From Lachnospiraceae bacterium (GTDB lineage Bacteria > Bacillota > Clostridia > Lachnospirales > Lachnospiraceae), in the NCBI GenBank assembly GCA_910574185.1, contig CAJSZQ010000025.1:1-64000 (forward strand): a stretch of DNA of 64,000 bases, written 5' to 3'. The translations under genes were made by a program, and so were the position numbers. Positions 17,089-26,427 of this stretch are shown here, in pieces. Position 1 is the stretch's first letter. Each line of letters begins with the position of its first letter. The notes beneath the pieces were generated by a model that had not been told where the DNA came from, did no database searches, and worked only from the letters and a program-made list of their open reading frames with translations.

Positions 17089-17473
17089 AAAATAGACGCA
17101 AAAGAGAGCGCGATTTTTGTTCATGATATAGGACGTCTTTGGTTAGGTATATCATGTCATGGTCTGTAACGCGGCGAATGTGAATGTTACAGGGATTTGC
17201 TCAGCAGGCAATGATTCATGAAAAAGGGATTTGAATGTCTGTTAAGTGTGCTTGGATTGGGGAAAACAGGGGATATAGGCTGTAAGAAAATGATAAACAG
17301 ACTGATGATGGGAAAAGAGCGGGGTACCTGTGAGAATAAATCAGGGAACGCTCTTTTGTTTTGCGTAATAATACCTTCTGTGTTGTCAGAGACAGAAATT
17401 GAGGATATAATTGAGAATAAAGATTGAAAGTAAAATTTATATGGCAATGAAAAGGATGTACAGGAGGATTTGT
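17089..17473 (+). other. Intergenic region with hairpins and a terminator
   Basis: It holds CATGATATA/TATATCATG (17122-17130 and 17148-17156), CTGTAAC/GTTACAG (17164-17170 and 17186-17192) and a terminator (17313-17362). A short open frame at 17218-17427 crosses the terminator and is not accepted as a gene. A small RNA ending at the terminator is possible but has no direct support. Confidence 0.5.
17313..17362 (+). terminator. Rho-independent terminator upstream of nfo
   Basis: AAAAGAGCG (17313-17321) pairs with CGCTCTTTT (17349-17357) around an inner ACCTG/CAGGG. It is over 200 bases past the nearest upstream gene. Confidence 0.75.
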
Positions 17474-18316
17474 ATGTTGACGATAGGAGCACATATGTCC
17501 ATCGCGGGAGGAATTGCAAAAACGGCAGAGAATGTGGTGGCAATGGAAGCGAACACTATGCAGATTTTCAGCCGGAATCCGCGGGGCTCGAATTACCGGA
17601 ATTATGGACAGGAGGAAGTAGATGCTTTTCAGGATATCCGGTACAGATATGGTTTTGGTCCGCTGCTTGCCCACGCGCCCTATACGATGAATCTGGCTAG
17701 TGGGAATGAGAAGACTTATGAATTTGCCTGTATGGTGATTCGGGAAGATATTGCAAGGATGGACGCTCTTGGCATAGAGAATCTGGTCTTTCATCCCGGC
17801 AGTCATACAGGAATCGGCGTGGAGGCAGGAATCGGGAATATTATAAGCGGTTTGAATCAGGCGGTGACAGAGACGCAGAATATTACAGTACTTTTAGAAA
17901 CTATGAGCGGGAAAGGAACGGAAATCGGAGTAACCTTTGAGGAATTAAAGAAAATCAGGGACGGCGTCTGTTTTCCGGAGAAAGTCGGAGTCTGTCTGGA
18001 TACTTGTCATGTGTTTGCGGCAGGGTATGATATTGTCCATGATTTGGACGGTGTACTGGAAGAATTTGACCGGGTGCTGGGGCTGCCGCTTTTGCGGGCG
18101 GTTCATCTGAATGACAGTATGATGCCGTTTGGCTCCCGCAAAGACCGGCATGCCGCCATTGGAGCAGGGGAAATCGGGATGGATGCGCTGCTTAGAATAC
18201 TGACGCATCCTGCGCTTAAGGATTTGCCATTTTACCTGGAGACTCCGTTTGATGAAGAAGGGCATGCGAAAGAGATTGCTATGCTTCGGAAGGAATTAAG
18301 CAATCGGTCAGGCTGA
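17474..18316 (+). CDS. nfo: Endonuclease IV (AP endonuclease)
   Basis: A 280-aa TIM-barrel zinc enzyme that cuts DNA 5' of abasic sites in base excision repair. Metal ligands lie in GAHMS (N terminus), [59 protein letters not shown] and LETP, all family signatures. ATG 17474 is chosen because AGGAGG is at 17462-17467; the longer reading frame from 17411 has no ribosome site. It is followed after about 95 bp by trmO on the same strand. Confidence 0.97.
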   Translation: MLTIGAHMSIAGGIAKTAENVVAMEANTMQIFSRNPRGSNYRNYGQEEVDAFQDIRYRYGFGPLLAHAPYTMNLASGNEKTYEFACMVIREDIARMDALGIENLVFHPGSHTGIGVEAGIGNIISGLNQAVTETQNITVLLETMSGKGTEIGVTFEELKKIRDGVCFPEKVGVCLDTCHVFAAGYDIVHDLDGVLEEFDRVLGLPLLRAVHLNDSMMPFGSRKDRHAAIGAGEIGMDALLRILTHPALKDLPFYLETPFDEEGHAKEIAMLRKELSNRSG

Positions 18317-18410
18317 CGTCTGAACAGTTGAGTACAATGCAGAGGGGACTGCTGCTCCGACAGGGAAAAGAAGACGATATACTGTGGAAAGAGGCGGGAG
18401 GGTTAATGAG

Positions 18411-19103
18411 ATGGAGGAACAGATGTATTTAAAAAAGATTGCGATGATACATACAGATTTTTCAGAGAAATTCGGGATACCCAGACAGAGCGGACTGGTT
18501 CCTGCAATGGGCAGAATCGTATTTGAGCCGGAATACCGAAGTCCAGATGCACTGAGGGGGATAGAGAATTATTCTCATCTCTGGATTATGTGGGGGTTCT
18601 CGCAGCTTCCCGAAAAGGAATGGCAGCCAACGGTGCGGCCCCCGCGTTTGGGAGGGAACCGGCGGATGGGGGTATTTGCTACTAGGTCGCCCTTTCGCCC
18701 GAATCCGATAGGCTTGTCTCTGGTTGAGCTGGTTTCTGTGGAAACATTTCAAAAAATGGGGTTAACACTTCTGGTGCAGGGAGTAGATATGCTGGACAAA
18801 ACGCCGGTTTATGATATCAAACCATATCTGCCCTATGTGGAGAGGATAACGGATGCAGCCGGTGGATTTGCAGAAGAGGTAAAAGGCGTAAAGCTTCAGC
18901 CAGAGATACCGGAAAAATGGAAGACGAAAATCCCGCAGAATAAAAGGAAGGTATTGGAAGAAATTTTAAAACAGGATCCAAGACCTGCTTATCAGGATAA
19001 TCCAGAGCGGATTTATGGTATGAGTTTTGCCGGGCTGGAAATAAAATTTCAGGTCAGAGAAAAAAGGGCTATAGTTTGCGGCGTTTATAGAAAAGTAGAT
19101 TGA
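18411..19103 (+). CDS. trmO: tRNA m6t6A37 methyltransferase TrmO (YaeB/TsaA family)
   Basis: A 230-aa SAM-dependent enzyme that N6-methylates the threonylcarbamoyladenosine at position 37 of certain tRNAs. It has the unusual TrmO beta-barrel; signatures are IENYSHLWIMWGFSQLP, RPPRLGGNRRMGVFATRSPF and RPNPIGLSLVEL (about residues 48-115), with DKTPVYDIKPYLPYV further on. Start ATG 18411 follows GGGAGGG by nine bases; a GTG at 18384 is less likely. The C-terminal third is the substrate-binding extension. Confidence 0.93.
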   Translation: MEEQMYLKKIAMIHTDFSEKFGIPRQSGLVPAMGRIVFEPEYRSPDALRGIENYSHLWIMWGFSQLPEKEWQPTVRPPRLGGNRRMGVFATRSPFRPNPIGLSLVELVSVETFQKMGLTLLVQGVDMLDKTPVYDIKPYLPYVERITDAAGGFAEEVKGVKLQPEIPEKWKTKIPQNKRKVLEEILKQDPRPAYQDNPERIYGMSFAGLEIKFQVREKRAIVCGVYRKVD

Positions 19104-19261
19104 GCATTTTTGTCGGATGTGATAAGATGGATAACAGTAACGGTACAATACATTGACGCAACCGGTATGCGAAGGATAACTGGTAACAGAAAGCAAATAC
19201 TTTATTGTATATGTAAATTGAAATGGCTGTGAATAGCGATATTCACAAGAGGTGAATGTGT

Positions 19262-20215
19262 ATGAAATGGAATAAATTCAGAATAAAGACTACTACAGAG
19301 GCGGAGGATGTCATCTGCAGCAGTCTGATGGAGATTGGGATTCAGGGTGTAGAGATTGAGGACAAGATACCTTTGTCTGCGCAGGATAAGGAGCAGATGT
19401 TTGTGGATATCCTGCCAGAGTTTGGAGAGGATGACGGAACGGCGTACATCAGTTTCTATCTGGAGGAGAAAGAAGATAAGGAGGCCATTCTTTCTGCGGT
19501 GAGGGAAGAGCTTGCACAGATTGGCGCCTATATGGATGTAGGCGCGGCGGAGATTGAAGAATCTCAGACAGAGGATTTGGACTGGATTAATAATTGGAAG
19601 AAATATTTCCATCAGTTTACTATTGACGACGTGCTGATTATTCCTTCCTGGGAGGAGGTTACGCCGGCGGATGAAGATAAGATGATTATTCATATTGATC
19701 CGGGAACTGCTTTTGGGACCGGGATGCATGAGACAACGCAGCTTTGTATCCGTCAGCTTAAGAAGTATGTGACAGATGAGACTGTGATTCTGGATGTGGG
19801 CTGTGGAAGTGGTATTCTGGGGATGCTGGCGTTGAAATTCGGAGCAAAGTATGCTGTGGGTACAGACTTAGACCCCTGTGCGATTACGGCAACCCACGAG
19901 AATATGGAGGCAAATGCTATCGGACGGCAGCAGTATGAGGTTATGAGCGGAAATATTATCGACGATGAAGCGGTGCAGAAAAAGGCAGGATACGGCCGGT
20001 TTGATATTGTGGCGGCTAATATTCTGGCTGACGTGCTGGTTCCTCTAACGCCTGTGATTCGAGAACATTTGAAGACTGGGGGAATCTATATTACCAGCGG
20101 GATTATTGACGATAAGGAAGAGACGGTTGTGGAGGCTGTGAAGGCAGCCGGGTTTGAAGTGTTGGAGATAACCCGTCAGGGCGAATGGGTATCGGTGACA
20201 GCCAGAAAGAATTAG
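19262..20215 (+). CDS. prmA: Ribosomal protein L11 methyltransferase
   Basis: A 317-aa SAM methyltransferase that trimethylates ribosomal protein L11. An N-terminal ACT-like substrate domain precedes the catalytic domain. The linker motif DPGTAFGTGMHETTQLC is diagnostic, followed by the SAM loop LDVGCGSGILGMLALKFG and VAANILADVL. The start is ATG 19262, seven bases after GAGGTG; an ATG six bases earlier is too close. rsmE follows 44 bp later, the usual prmA-rsmE pair. Confidence 0.96.
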   Translation: MKWNKFRIKTTTEAEDVICSSLMEIGIQGVEIEDKIPLSAQDKEQMFVDILPEFGEDDGTAYISFYLEEKEDKEAILSAVREELAQIGAYMDVGAAEIEESQTEDLDWINNWKKYFHQFTIDDVLIIPSWEEVTPADEDKMIIHIDPGTAFGTGMHETTQLCIRQLKKYVTDETVILDVGCGSGILGMLALKFGAKYAVGTDLDPCAITATHENMEANAIGRQQYEVMSGNIIDDEAVQKKAGYGRFDIVAANILADVLVPLTPVIREHLKTGGIYITSGIIDDKEETVVEAVKAAGFEVLEITRQGEWVSVTARKN

Positions 20216-20259
20216 ACCATGTTCTGAAAAAGAAGGGACAAAAGCGGGGAGAAGAAAGT

Positions 20260-21000
20260 ATGCAGCACTTTTTTGTGACAACAGACCGGGTGAAGAAGCC
20301 CTGCATTTATATAGAAGGTTCGGATGTAAATCATATGAAGAATGTCCTTCGTATGAAAATCGGAGAGCAATTGTCAGTCAGCGATGGGGATAATCATAAA
20401 TATTTGTGCCGGATAGACGGATATGAGGAAGGCAGGGCTGTTCTGGAGATTCTGGAAGAAAAGACGACGGATACGGAGCTTGCTTCCAAGATTTATTTAT
20501 TTCAGGGGCTCCCCAAAGGGGATAAGATGGAAATGATTATTCAGAAGGCGGTCGAGCTTGGAGTATACAGGGTAGTTCCCGTTGCTATGAAACGTTGTGT
20601 AGTCAGACTGGATGCAAAGAAGGCGGAAAAGAAAGTAGTTCGATGGAATGAGATTGCAAAGGGTGCGGCCAAGCAGTCCGGCAGAGGAAAGATTCCTGAG
20701 GTGGGCCGGGTGACAGGATTAGAAGAAGCTATTGTCCAGGCAAAGGAGCTTGACGTCTTATTGATTCCCTATGAGCTGGCAGAAGGGATGGAGCGTACCA
20801 GACAGATAGTAGGAGCGATAAAACCAGGGCAGTCTGTTGGAATTTTTATTGGTCCGGAGGGTGGATTTGAGAAGGAAGAAGTGGCTGCGGTAATCCTGGC
20901 CGGGGCGAAAGAGATTACTCTGGGCCGGAGAATTTTGAGGACAGAGACGGCTGGACTTGCAGTTTTGTCTGTTTTGATGTATCATCTGGAAGATGCGTAG
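20260..21000 (+). CDS. rsmE: 16S rRNA m3U1498 methyltransferase
   Basis: A 246-aa SPOUT-family enzyme that methylates N3 of U1498 in 16S rRNA. Signatures are the N-terminal PUA-like part (HFFV, VNHMKNVLR), LFQGLPKGDKMEMIIQKAVE, the GPEGGFEKEE knot motif and LGRRILRTETAGLA at the C terminus. Start ATG 20260 follows GGGGAGAAGAAAG. It is cotranscribed with prmA. Confidence 0.96.
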   Translation: MQHFFVTTDRVKKPCIYIEGSDVNHMKNVLRMKIGEQLSVSDGDNHKYLCRIDGYEEGRAVLEILEEKTTDTELASKIYLFQGLPKGDKMEMIIQKAVELGVYRVVPVAMKRCVVRLDAKKAEKKVVRWNEIAKGAAKQSGRGKIPEVGRVTGLEEAIVQAKELDVLLIPYELAEGMERTRQIVGAIKPGQSVGIFIGPEGGFEKEEVAAVILAGAKEITLGRRILRTETAGLAVLSVLMYHLEDA

Positions 21001-21132
21001 TAATGATTAGTATTTGTGAAGCAGCAGCGCAGCGATGCAGCCTGAAGCGCCTGCTATATTTTATTTCAGGACACACTGTCAAGAGAGCGAAAGCAGCATA
21101 TTAATATAGTAAGAATAATTAGGGAGTTTATG

Positions 21133-22290
21133 ATGGACGTATATCTGGATAACTCTGCAACCACCAGGGCTTATGAGCAGGTGGGGGATGTGGTTCGCAA
21201 AGTAATGTGCGAAGATTTCGGCAACCCTTCTTCCATGCACTACCGGGGCGTGGATGCAGAGAAATATATAAAAGAAGCAAAAGAAACATTGGCGAAGCTT
21301 ATGAAGGTACAGACGAAGGAGATTTTCTTTACATCGGGAGGAACAGAAGGGGACAATCTGGCGCTGATTGGCAGCGCGAGGGCCAATAAGAGGGCGGGGA
21401 ATCATCTGATTACTTCATCCATTGAGCATCCGGCGATTTTAAATACGATGCGGTTTCTGGAAGAGGAAGAGGGGTTTCGTGTTACCTATCTCCCGGTGGA
21501 TTCTTATGGAAGGATTAAGCTGGAAGCTTTGAAAGAGGCGCTTTGTAAGGATACGATTCTGGTATCGGTTATGTATGTGAATAATGAAGTGGGTTCCGTA
21601 CAGCCGATTATGGAAGCGGCAAGTATGGTGAAGGCTTATAATAAGAATATCCTGTTTCATGTGGATGCGGTACAAGGCTTTGGAAAATACCGCATTTATC
21701 CAAAGAAGCTGAAAGTGGATATGGTGACGGCCAGCGGTCATAAGATTCATGGTCCTAAGGGGACAGGATTTCTCTATATCGGAGAGCATGTAAAGATTAA
21801 GCCGATTGTTTTCGGCGGAGAACAGCAGAAGAATATTCGTTCCGGGACGGAGAATGTGCCTGGAATTGCAGGATTGTCTCTGGCGGCATCTATGATTTAT
21901 GAGAATCTGGATGAGAAGGTGGAGCATATGAGGTGTTTGAAGGCACATTTTATAGAAGAAGTGACGAAGATTCCGCAGACTACCATTCATGGTTTATATG
22001 ATGAGACCAGCGCGCCCCATATTATCAGTGTGGGTTTTGCAGGCATTCGCGGTGAAGTGTTGCTTCATGCATTGGAGGACAAAGGTATCTGCGTATCTTC
22101 CGGCTCGGCCTGTGCGTCTAATCATCCGGCGATTAGCGGAGTGCTTAAGGGCATCGGGACAAAGAAGGAGTATTTAGACGCCACATTGAGATTCAGCATG
22201 TCAGAATTTACCACAAGGGAAGAAATTGATTATACACTGGCTACTTTGAATGAGTTGGTGCCGGCGCTCAGACACTATACAAGGCGTTAA
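21133..22290 (+). CDS. Cysteine desulfurase (IscS/NifS family)
   Basis: A 385-aa PLP enzyme that releases sulfur from cysteine as a protein persulfide. N-terminal YLDNSATT, PLP lysine in TASGHKIHGPKGTGFLYI, and the mobile catalytic-cysteine loop SSGSACASNHPAIS place it in the IscS/NifS group. Two ATG codons are adjacent (21130, 21133); AGGGAG spacing favours the second. thiI begins 22 bp downstream, so this is probably the sulfur donor for tRNA 4-thiouridine formation, as with nifZ-thiI pairs in Bacillus. No iscU is adjacent. Confidence 0.93.
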   Translation: MDVYLDNSATTRAYEQVGDVVRKVMCEDFGNPSSMHYRGVDAEKYIKEAKETLAKLMKVQTKEIFFTSGGTEGDNLALIGSARANKRAGNHLITSSIEHPAILNTMRFLEEEEGFRVTYLPVDSYGRIKLEALKEALCKDTILVSVMYVNNEVGSVQPIMEAASMVKAYNKNILFHVDAVQGFGKYRIYPKKLKVDMVTASGHKIHGPKGTGFLYIGEHVKIKPIVFGGEQQKNIRSGTENVPGIAGLSLAASMIYENLDEKVEHMRCLKAHFIEEVTKIPQTTIHGLYDETSAPHIISVGFAGIRGEVLLHALEDKGICVSSGSACASNHPAISGVLKGIGTKKEYLDATLRFSMSEFTTREEIDYTLATLNELVPALRHYTRR

Positions 22291-22312
22291 GGTTCAGAAA
22301 GGAAACTTAAAG

Positions 22313-23494
22313 ATGATATTTCAGACATTTTTATTAAAATACGGAGAGATTGGAATCAAGGGAAAGAACCGGCATCTGTTTGAGGATGCTCTGGTGAGGC
22401 AGGTCAGGTATGCGCTAAGAGAACTGGAAGGGGAATTCCGGGTGCACAAATCTCAGGCCAGAATCTATGTAGACTGTGAGGGGGATTATGACAGCGATGA
22501 GGTAATCGGAAAGCTTCAGACGGTATTCGGTCTTGTGGGTATCTGTCCGGTAGTTAGAAAGAAGGACGAAGGATTTGAGCAGCTCAAGAAAGATGTGACT
22601 GCCTTTGTGGATGAGATGTATCTGGATAAGAATATAACGTTTAAGGTGGAATCAAGAAGGAGCAGAAAGACCTATCCGTTGAATTCTATGGAGATAAATC
22701 GTGCGGTGGGCGAGGCAGTTCTGGAAGCATTTCCAGAAATACGGGTGGATGTACATCATCCGGATGTGCTGCTGCGCATTGAAGTTCGTAATGATATCTA
22801 TATCTATTCCCAGATTATTCCGGGACCCGGCGGAATGCCGGTGGGCACTAATGGAAAGGCGATGCTCCTCTTGTCTGGAGGGATTGACAGTCCGGTGGCA
22901 GGCTATATGATTGCAAAGCGGGGCGTGGGACTGGAGGCAGCTTATTTTCATGCGCCGCCCTATACCAGTGAACGTGCAAAGCAGAAGGTCGTGGATTTGG
23001 CGAAAATTGTGGCCAGGTATGCAGGTCCTATCCGTCTGAACGTAGTGAATTTTACGGATATACAGCTCTATATCTATGATCAGTGTCCTCATGATGAGCT
23101 GACTATTATCATGCGCAGGTATATGATGAAGATTGCGGAGCATTTTGCAGAGGAGAGCGGCTGTCTTGGCTTGATTACAGGAGAAAGTATCGGTCAGGTG
23201 GCCAGTCAGACGATGCAGAGTCTTGCGGCGACCAATGAAGTCTGTACCCTTCCGGTTTATCGTCCGCTGATTGGGTTTGATAAGCAGGAGATTGTGGAAG
23301 TGTCTGAAAAAATCGGAACTTATGAGACATCTATTCAGCCTTTTGAGGACTGCTGTACAATCTTTGTGGCAAAGCATCCGGTGACAAAGCCGAGTATTAA
23401 GATTATCAGACGGTCGGAAGAAAAGTTAGCAGATAGAATTGAGGAATTGATGAAAACTGCCATTGATACGGCAGAAATAATTGAAGTGCGCTAA
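22313..23494 (+). CDS. thiI: tRNA 4-thiouridine synthase ThiI
   Basis: A 393-aa enzyme that thiolates U8 of tRNA. It has the N-terminal ferredoxin-like region (LLKYGEIGIKGKN), a THUMP domain and the PP-loop ATP-binding motif LLSGGIDSPVAG, with TGESIGQVASQT in the AANH domain. It ends without the rhodanese domain of enterobacterial ThiI, the usual Gram-positive form, which relies on a partner desulfurase such as the one just upstream. Start ATG 22313 follows AGAAAGGAAAC; the reading frame is open further upstream into the previous gene. Confidence 0.96.
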   Translation: MIFQTFLLKYGEIGIKGKNRHLFEDALVRQVRYALRELEGEFRVHKSQARIYVDCEGDYDSDEVIGKLQTVFGLVGICPVVRKKDEGFEQLKKDVTAFVDEMYLDKNITFKVESRRSRKTYPLNSMEINRAVGEAVLEAFPEIRVDVHHPDVLLRIEVRNDIYIYSQIIPGPGGMPVGTNGKAMLLLSGGIDSPVAGYMIAKRGVGLEAAYFHAPPYTSERAKQKVVDLAKIVARYAGPIRLNVVNFTDIQLYIYDQCPHDELTIIMRRYMMKIAEHFAEESGCLGLITGESIGQVASQTMQSLAATNEVCTLPVYRPLIGFDKQEIVEVSEKIGTYETSIQPFEDCCTIFVAKHPVTKPSIKIIRRSEEKLADRIEELMKTAIDTAEIIEVR

Positions 23495-23516
23495 AGGCAT
23501 AGCCCTGGCGCACTTT
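23484..23516. terminator. Hairpin at the thiI stop codon
   Basis: AAGTGCGC pairs with GCGCACTT around 16 bases and overlaps the thiI stop. A further stem CAACCATA (23546-23553)/TATGGTTG (23564-23571) overlaps the stop of the convergent HPr-like gene. T-runs are weak. Confidence 0.5.
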
Positions 23517-23553
23517 CAGCAAAAACCGTATTCATGTCTATAACCAACCATAA

Positions 23554-23784
23554 CTATACCAGATATGGTTGTAATACCTCAAGAACTTTATCTACCTCGT
23601 CATCAGAGTGGATGTTAAGACTGATTGGTTTGGATAAGTCAAGGCTGAAAATACCCATGATAGACTTGGCGTCAATGACGTATCTGCCGGATACCAGATC
23701 AAAATCATTATCAAACTGTGTGATAACATTGACAAATGATTTGACCTTTTCGATTGAATTTAATGAAATCTGTACTGTCTTCAT
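23554..23784 (-). CDS. HPr-like protein lacking the phosphorylatable histidine
   Basis: A 76-aa HPr-fold protein. ATG 23784 is preceded by AAAGGAGGTGCAGGG, so the longer frame upstream is not used. The HPr Ser46 region is kept (AKSIMGIFSLDL), the site that HPr kinase modifies in Firmicutes. The His15 segment (IHARPA in HPr) is replaced by IEKVKS, with Glu in place of His, so transfer of phosphate from PEP-PTS enzyme I is not expected. By analogy with Bacillus Crh it may act in catabolite signalling rather than sugar transport. It is short at both ends and is convergent with thiI. Confidence 0.85.
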   Translation of the reverse strand: MKTVQISLNSIEKVKSFVNVITQFDNDFDLVSGRYVIDAKSIMGIFSLDLSKPISLNIHSDDEVDKVLEVLQPYLV

Positions 23785-23859
23785 CCCTGCACCTCCTTTA
23801 TATATGGAATCTATAAACATATTATAAGGTGGCGGGGGAAAAGTCAAGGAGAAAGTGTT

Positions 23860-25170
23860 ATGAGAAAAGCAGCGCTGCACAATTTGGGTTGCAAAGTAAA
23901 CGCATATGAAACAGAAGCAATGCAGGAATTGCTGGAGAAAAATGGATATGAGATCGTACCTTTCGCGCAAGGAGCGGATGTGTATGTGATTAATACCTGT
24001 ACAGTGACTAATATGGCGGATCGCAAGTCCAGACAGATGATTCATAAGGCGCGGAAGATGAATCCGGACGCGGTAATCGTGGCTGCAGGATGTTATGTAC
24101 AGACAAAAGGTGAGAAAGCAGATGAGTGTATTGACATTGTAATTGGAAATAACCGGAAGAAAGAGCTGATTTCGATTCTGGAAACGTATTTTCTGAAGCG
24201 CCAGAAGAAAGGGGCGGCGGCCGGGAAAGGACAGAAGCAGACGGCGCTGCTTGATATTGGAAAGTCATGCGAGTATGAGACGCTTTCCTTATCCAGACAG
24301 GCTGAGCGTACCAGAGCGAACGTTAAGGTACAGGATGGCTGTAATCAGTTCTGTTCTTACTGCATCATTCCTTATGCCAGAGGCAGAGTAAGAAGTCGGG
24401 GACTTAAAGATGTAATCAGCGAGATTCGGCGGCTAACGTCAAACGGTTATAAAGAAGTAGTGCTGACGGGGATACATTTAAGCTCTTATGGGATGGATAC
24501 AGGGGAGAGTCTGCTGTCGCTTCTAAAGGCTGTGCATCAGGTAGAAGGTATCCTTAGAATCCGTCTCGGTTCTTTAGAGCCCGGAATTATCACAGAAGAA
24601 TTTGCGGCGGAGATTGCGGCGCTTCCGAAAATATGCCCTCACTTTCATCTATCTTTACAGAGCGGGTGTAACGCCACGCTGAAGCGGATGAACAGAAGAT
24701 ATACCGCAGAAGAATATGAAGAAAAGTGCAGAATATTGCGGAAGGCATTTGATAAGCCGGCCCTTACAACGGATGTCATTGTAGGGTTTCCGGGGGAAAC
24801 AGACGAAGAATTTGAGGAATCCAGAACTTTTGTTGATAAAATAAATTTTTATGAAACACATATTTTTAAATATTCCAAACGCGAGGGTACTCGCGCGGCA
24901 GTAATGGATGGTCAGGTGCCGGAACAGGTAAAAGCGGAAAGAAGCAATAGGATGATTGCCCTTGGAAAGCAGAAAAAGCAGGAGTTTGAGCGACAGATGA
25001 TGGGTAGAAGCGCGGAAGTTCTGATGGAGGAAGAAGTGATTTTGGACGGAGAAATCTGGCAGGTAGGACATACCAGAGAATATGTGAAAGTCGGACGAAA
25101 ATGTGAAGAAAATCTTACAAATCAATTAATAAATGTAGAAATTCAGAACCGTTTACAAATAATGGATTGA
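23860..25170 (+). CDS. mtaB: tRNA (t6A37) methylthiotransferase MtaB
   Basis: A 436-aa radical-SAM methylthiotransferase that adds the 2-methylthio group to threonylcarbamoyladenosine-37 in tRNA. The N-terminal UPF0004 domain supplies three cysteines (LGCKVN, INTCTVTN, AAGCYVQ) for the auxiliary cluster. The radical-SAM motif is CNQFCSYCIIPYARGR (CX3CX2C). A C-terminal TRAM-like RNA-binding region follows. YqeV/MtaB-type rather than MiaB-type is indicated by the LGCKVNAYE start. With trmO in the window, two enzymes acting on t6A37 are present. Confidence 0.94.
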   Translation: MRKAALHNLGCKVNAYETEAMQELLEKNGYEIVPFAQGADVYVINTCTVTNMADRKSRQMIHKARKMNPDAVIVAAGCYVQTKGEKADECIDIVIGNNRKKELISILETYFLKRQKKGAAAGKGQKQTALLDIGKSCEYETLSLSRQAERTRANVKVQDGCNQFCSYCIIPYARGRVRSRGLKDVISEIRRLTSNGYKEVVLTGIHLSSYGMDTGESLLSLLKAVHQVEGILRIRLGSLEPGIITEEFAAEIAALPKICPHFHLSLQSGCNATLKRMNRRYTAEEYEEKCRILRKAFDKPALTTDVIVGFPGETDEEFEESRTFVDKINFYETHIFKYSKREGTRAAVMDGQVPEQVKAERSNRMIALGKQKKQEFERQMMGRSAEVLMEEEVILDGEIWQVGHTREYVKVGRKCEENLTNQLINVEIQNRLQIMD

Positions 25171-25227
25171 ATTTTAGAATAGTTTCATGTAGAATGAAGA
25201 AGAAGTATTGTGAGAGGACGTGAGTAT

Positions 25228-25494
25228 ATGAGAGATTTAAGCAGCACTCAGTTTTTTCAGGTAGAAAGCGGTCCACAGATTCAAGCAAAAGATATTCTTG
25301 AGATTGTGTACAAGGCTCTTAGCGAGAAAGGTTATAATCCGGTGAATCAGATTGTCGGATATATTATGTCAGGTGATCCGACATATATTACAAGCTATGA
25401 TGGAGCGAGAAGCCTGATTATGAAGATGGAACGGGACGAGCTGGTAGAAGAGATGCTCAAAGCGTATATTGAGTATCAGGGATGGGAAGAATAG
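25228..25494 (+). CDS. ireB: IreB family regulatory phosphoprotein
   Basis: An 88-aa protein of the UPF0297/YrzL family. In enterococci IreB is phosphorylated by the PASTA kinase IreK and modulates cephalosporin tolerance. The signature is SSTQFF near the start, then QIVGYIMSGDPTYITSYDGARSLI and EELVEE-type helix near the end. ATG 25228 is chosen; an earlier GTG-type start would add six residues. It forms a tight operon with ruvX (3 bp gap) and a DUF1292 gene, the conserved order of Firmicutes. Confidence 0.95.
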   Translation: MRDLSSTQFFQVESGPQIQAKDILEIVYKALSEKGYNPVNQIVGYIMSGDPTYITSYDGARSLIMKMERDELVEEMLKAYIEYQGWEE

Positions 25495-25497
25495 AAT

Positions 25498-25917
25498 ATG
25501 AGGATTATGGGGCTTGACTATGGCTCTAAGACGGTTGGCGTTGCAATGAGCGATCCGCTGGGGATTACGGCCCAGGCAGTAGAGACGATTTGGAGAAAAG
25601 AAGAGAACAAGCTTCGGAAGACTTGTGCTCATATTGAAGAGCTGATCCGTGAATATGAGGTGGAGCGCATTGTGCTTGGCCTTCCTAAGCATATGAATAA
25701 TGACATTGGCGAGAGAGCGAAGAAGGCTCTTGAATTTGGTGAGATGTTAAGGCGCCGCACTGGACTTGAGGTCGTGATGTGGGACGAGCGTCTTACTACG
25801 GTAGAAGCAGAACGGACTTTGATTGAGAATAAAGTAAGAAGAGAAAACCGTAAGCAGTATATCGATAAGATTGCCGCGGTTTTTATTTTGCAGGGATATC
25901 TGGATTCAAAGCGTTAG
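25498..25917 (+). CDS. ruvX: Holliday junction resolvase RuvX/YqgF
   Basis: A 139-aa RNase H-fold nuclease. The N-terminal [15 protein letters not shown] carries the first catalytic Asp, and [13 protein letters not shown] carries the later acidic residues. Family members act on Holliday junctions or in 16S rRNA 5' processing. It begins 3 bp after the ireB stop and is followed 12 bp later by the DUF1292 gene. Confidence 0.95.
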   Translation: MRIMGLDYGSKTVGVAMSDPLGITAQAVETIWRKEENKLRKTCAHIEELIREYEVERIVLGLPKHMNNDIGERAKKALEFGEMLRRRTGLEVVMWDERLTTVEAERTLIENKVRRENRKQYIDKIAAVFILQGYLDSKR

Positions 25918-25929
25918 AGGTGTCTATAT

Positions 25930-26190
25930 ATGGAAAAGATTAGAATGATGTCTGATGAGACTGGCGAAGAGCTGGAATTTTTTGTGCTGGAACAGACAAA
26001 GGTTAACGGGGTATCCTATATTTTGGTGACGGATTCTGAGTTTGGGGATGCGGAGTGTATGATATTGAAAGACAAAGCCGGGGCAGAGAATACGGACAGC
26101 ATCTACGAGTTTGTGGAGGACGACGTAGAGCTTGATGCTGTATTTAAGATATTTGACGAGTTACTGGAGGATGTAGATATCGAAAGGTAA
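25930..26190 (+). CDS. DUF1292 domain protein (YrzB-like)
   Basis: An 86-aa acidic protein of the DUF1292 family, whose function is not known. The signature is EELEFFVLEQTKVNGVSYIL (about residues 12-31), followed by an acidic tail. It completes the conserved ireB-ruvX-DUF1292 operon. The 237 bases that follow show no convincing gene, only a five-codon frame behind AAGGAG near 26218. Confidence 0.88.
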   Translation: MEKIRMMSDETGEELEFFVLEQTKVNGVSYILVTDSEFGDAECMILKDKAGAENTDSIYEFVEDDVELDAVFKIFDELLEDVDIER

Positions 26191-26427
26191 CGTATTCGTC
26201 TGTACAAAGGAGATTTTATGCAGAATCTGTAAGAATCCTTTTGGTAAATCATTTGACGATGGACTGGTAGACGGTCAACCGGGCGTTTCAGGGCGTAGGG
26301 GAAGAATGGAAACGAAGACTGCGAAATCAGGTTATACCAATTTTGAGAAGAGGATTTCTATAGATTATGTATGGAGTGTCTGACAAGATAAGAGAGAGCG
26401 GATCAAATAACACATGGAGGTGAAAGT

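Noticed and set aside
17218..17427. 69-codon open frame upstream of nfo
   Set aside because: It runs through a rho-independent terminator (17313-17362) and lacks a ribosome site.
26218..26232. Five-codon frame (MQNL) behind AAGGAG upstream of rnj
   Set aside because: Too short to support; no amino-acid codon bias or attenuator hairpin indicates a leader peptide.
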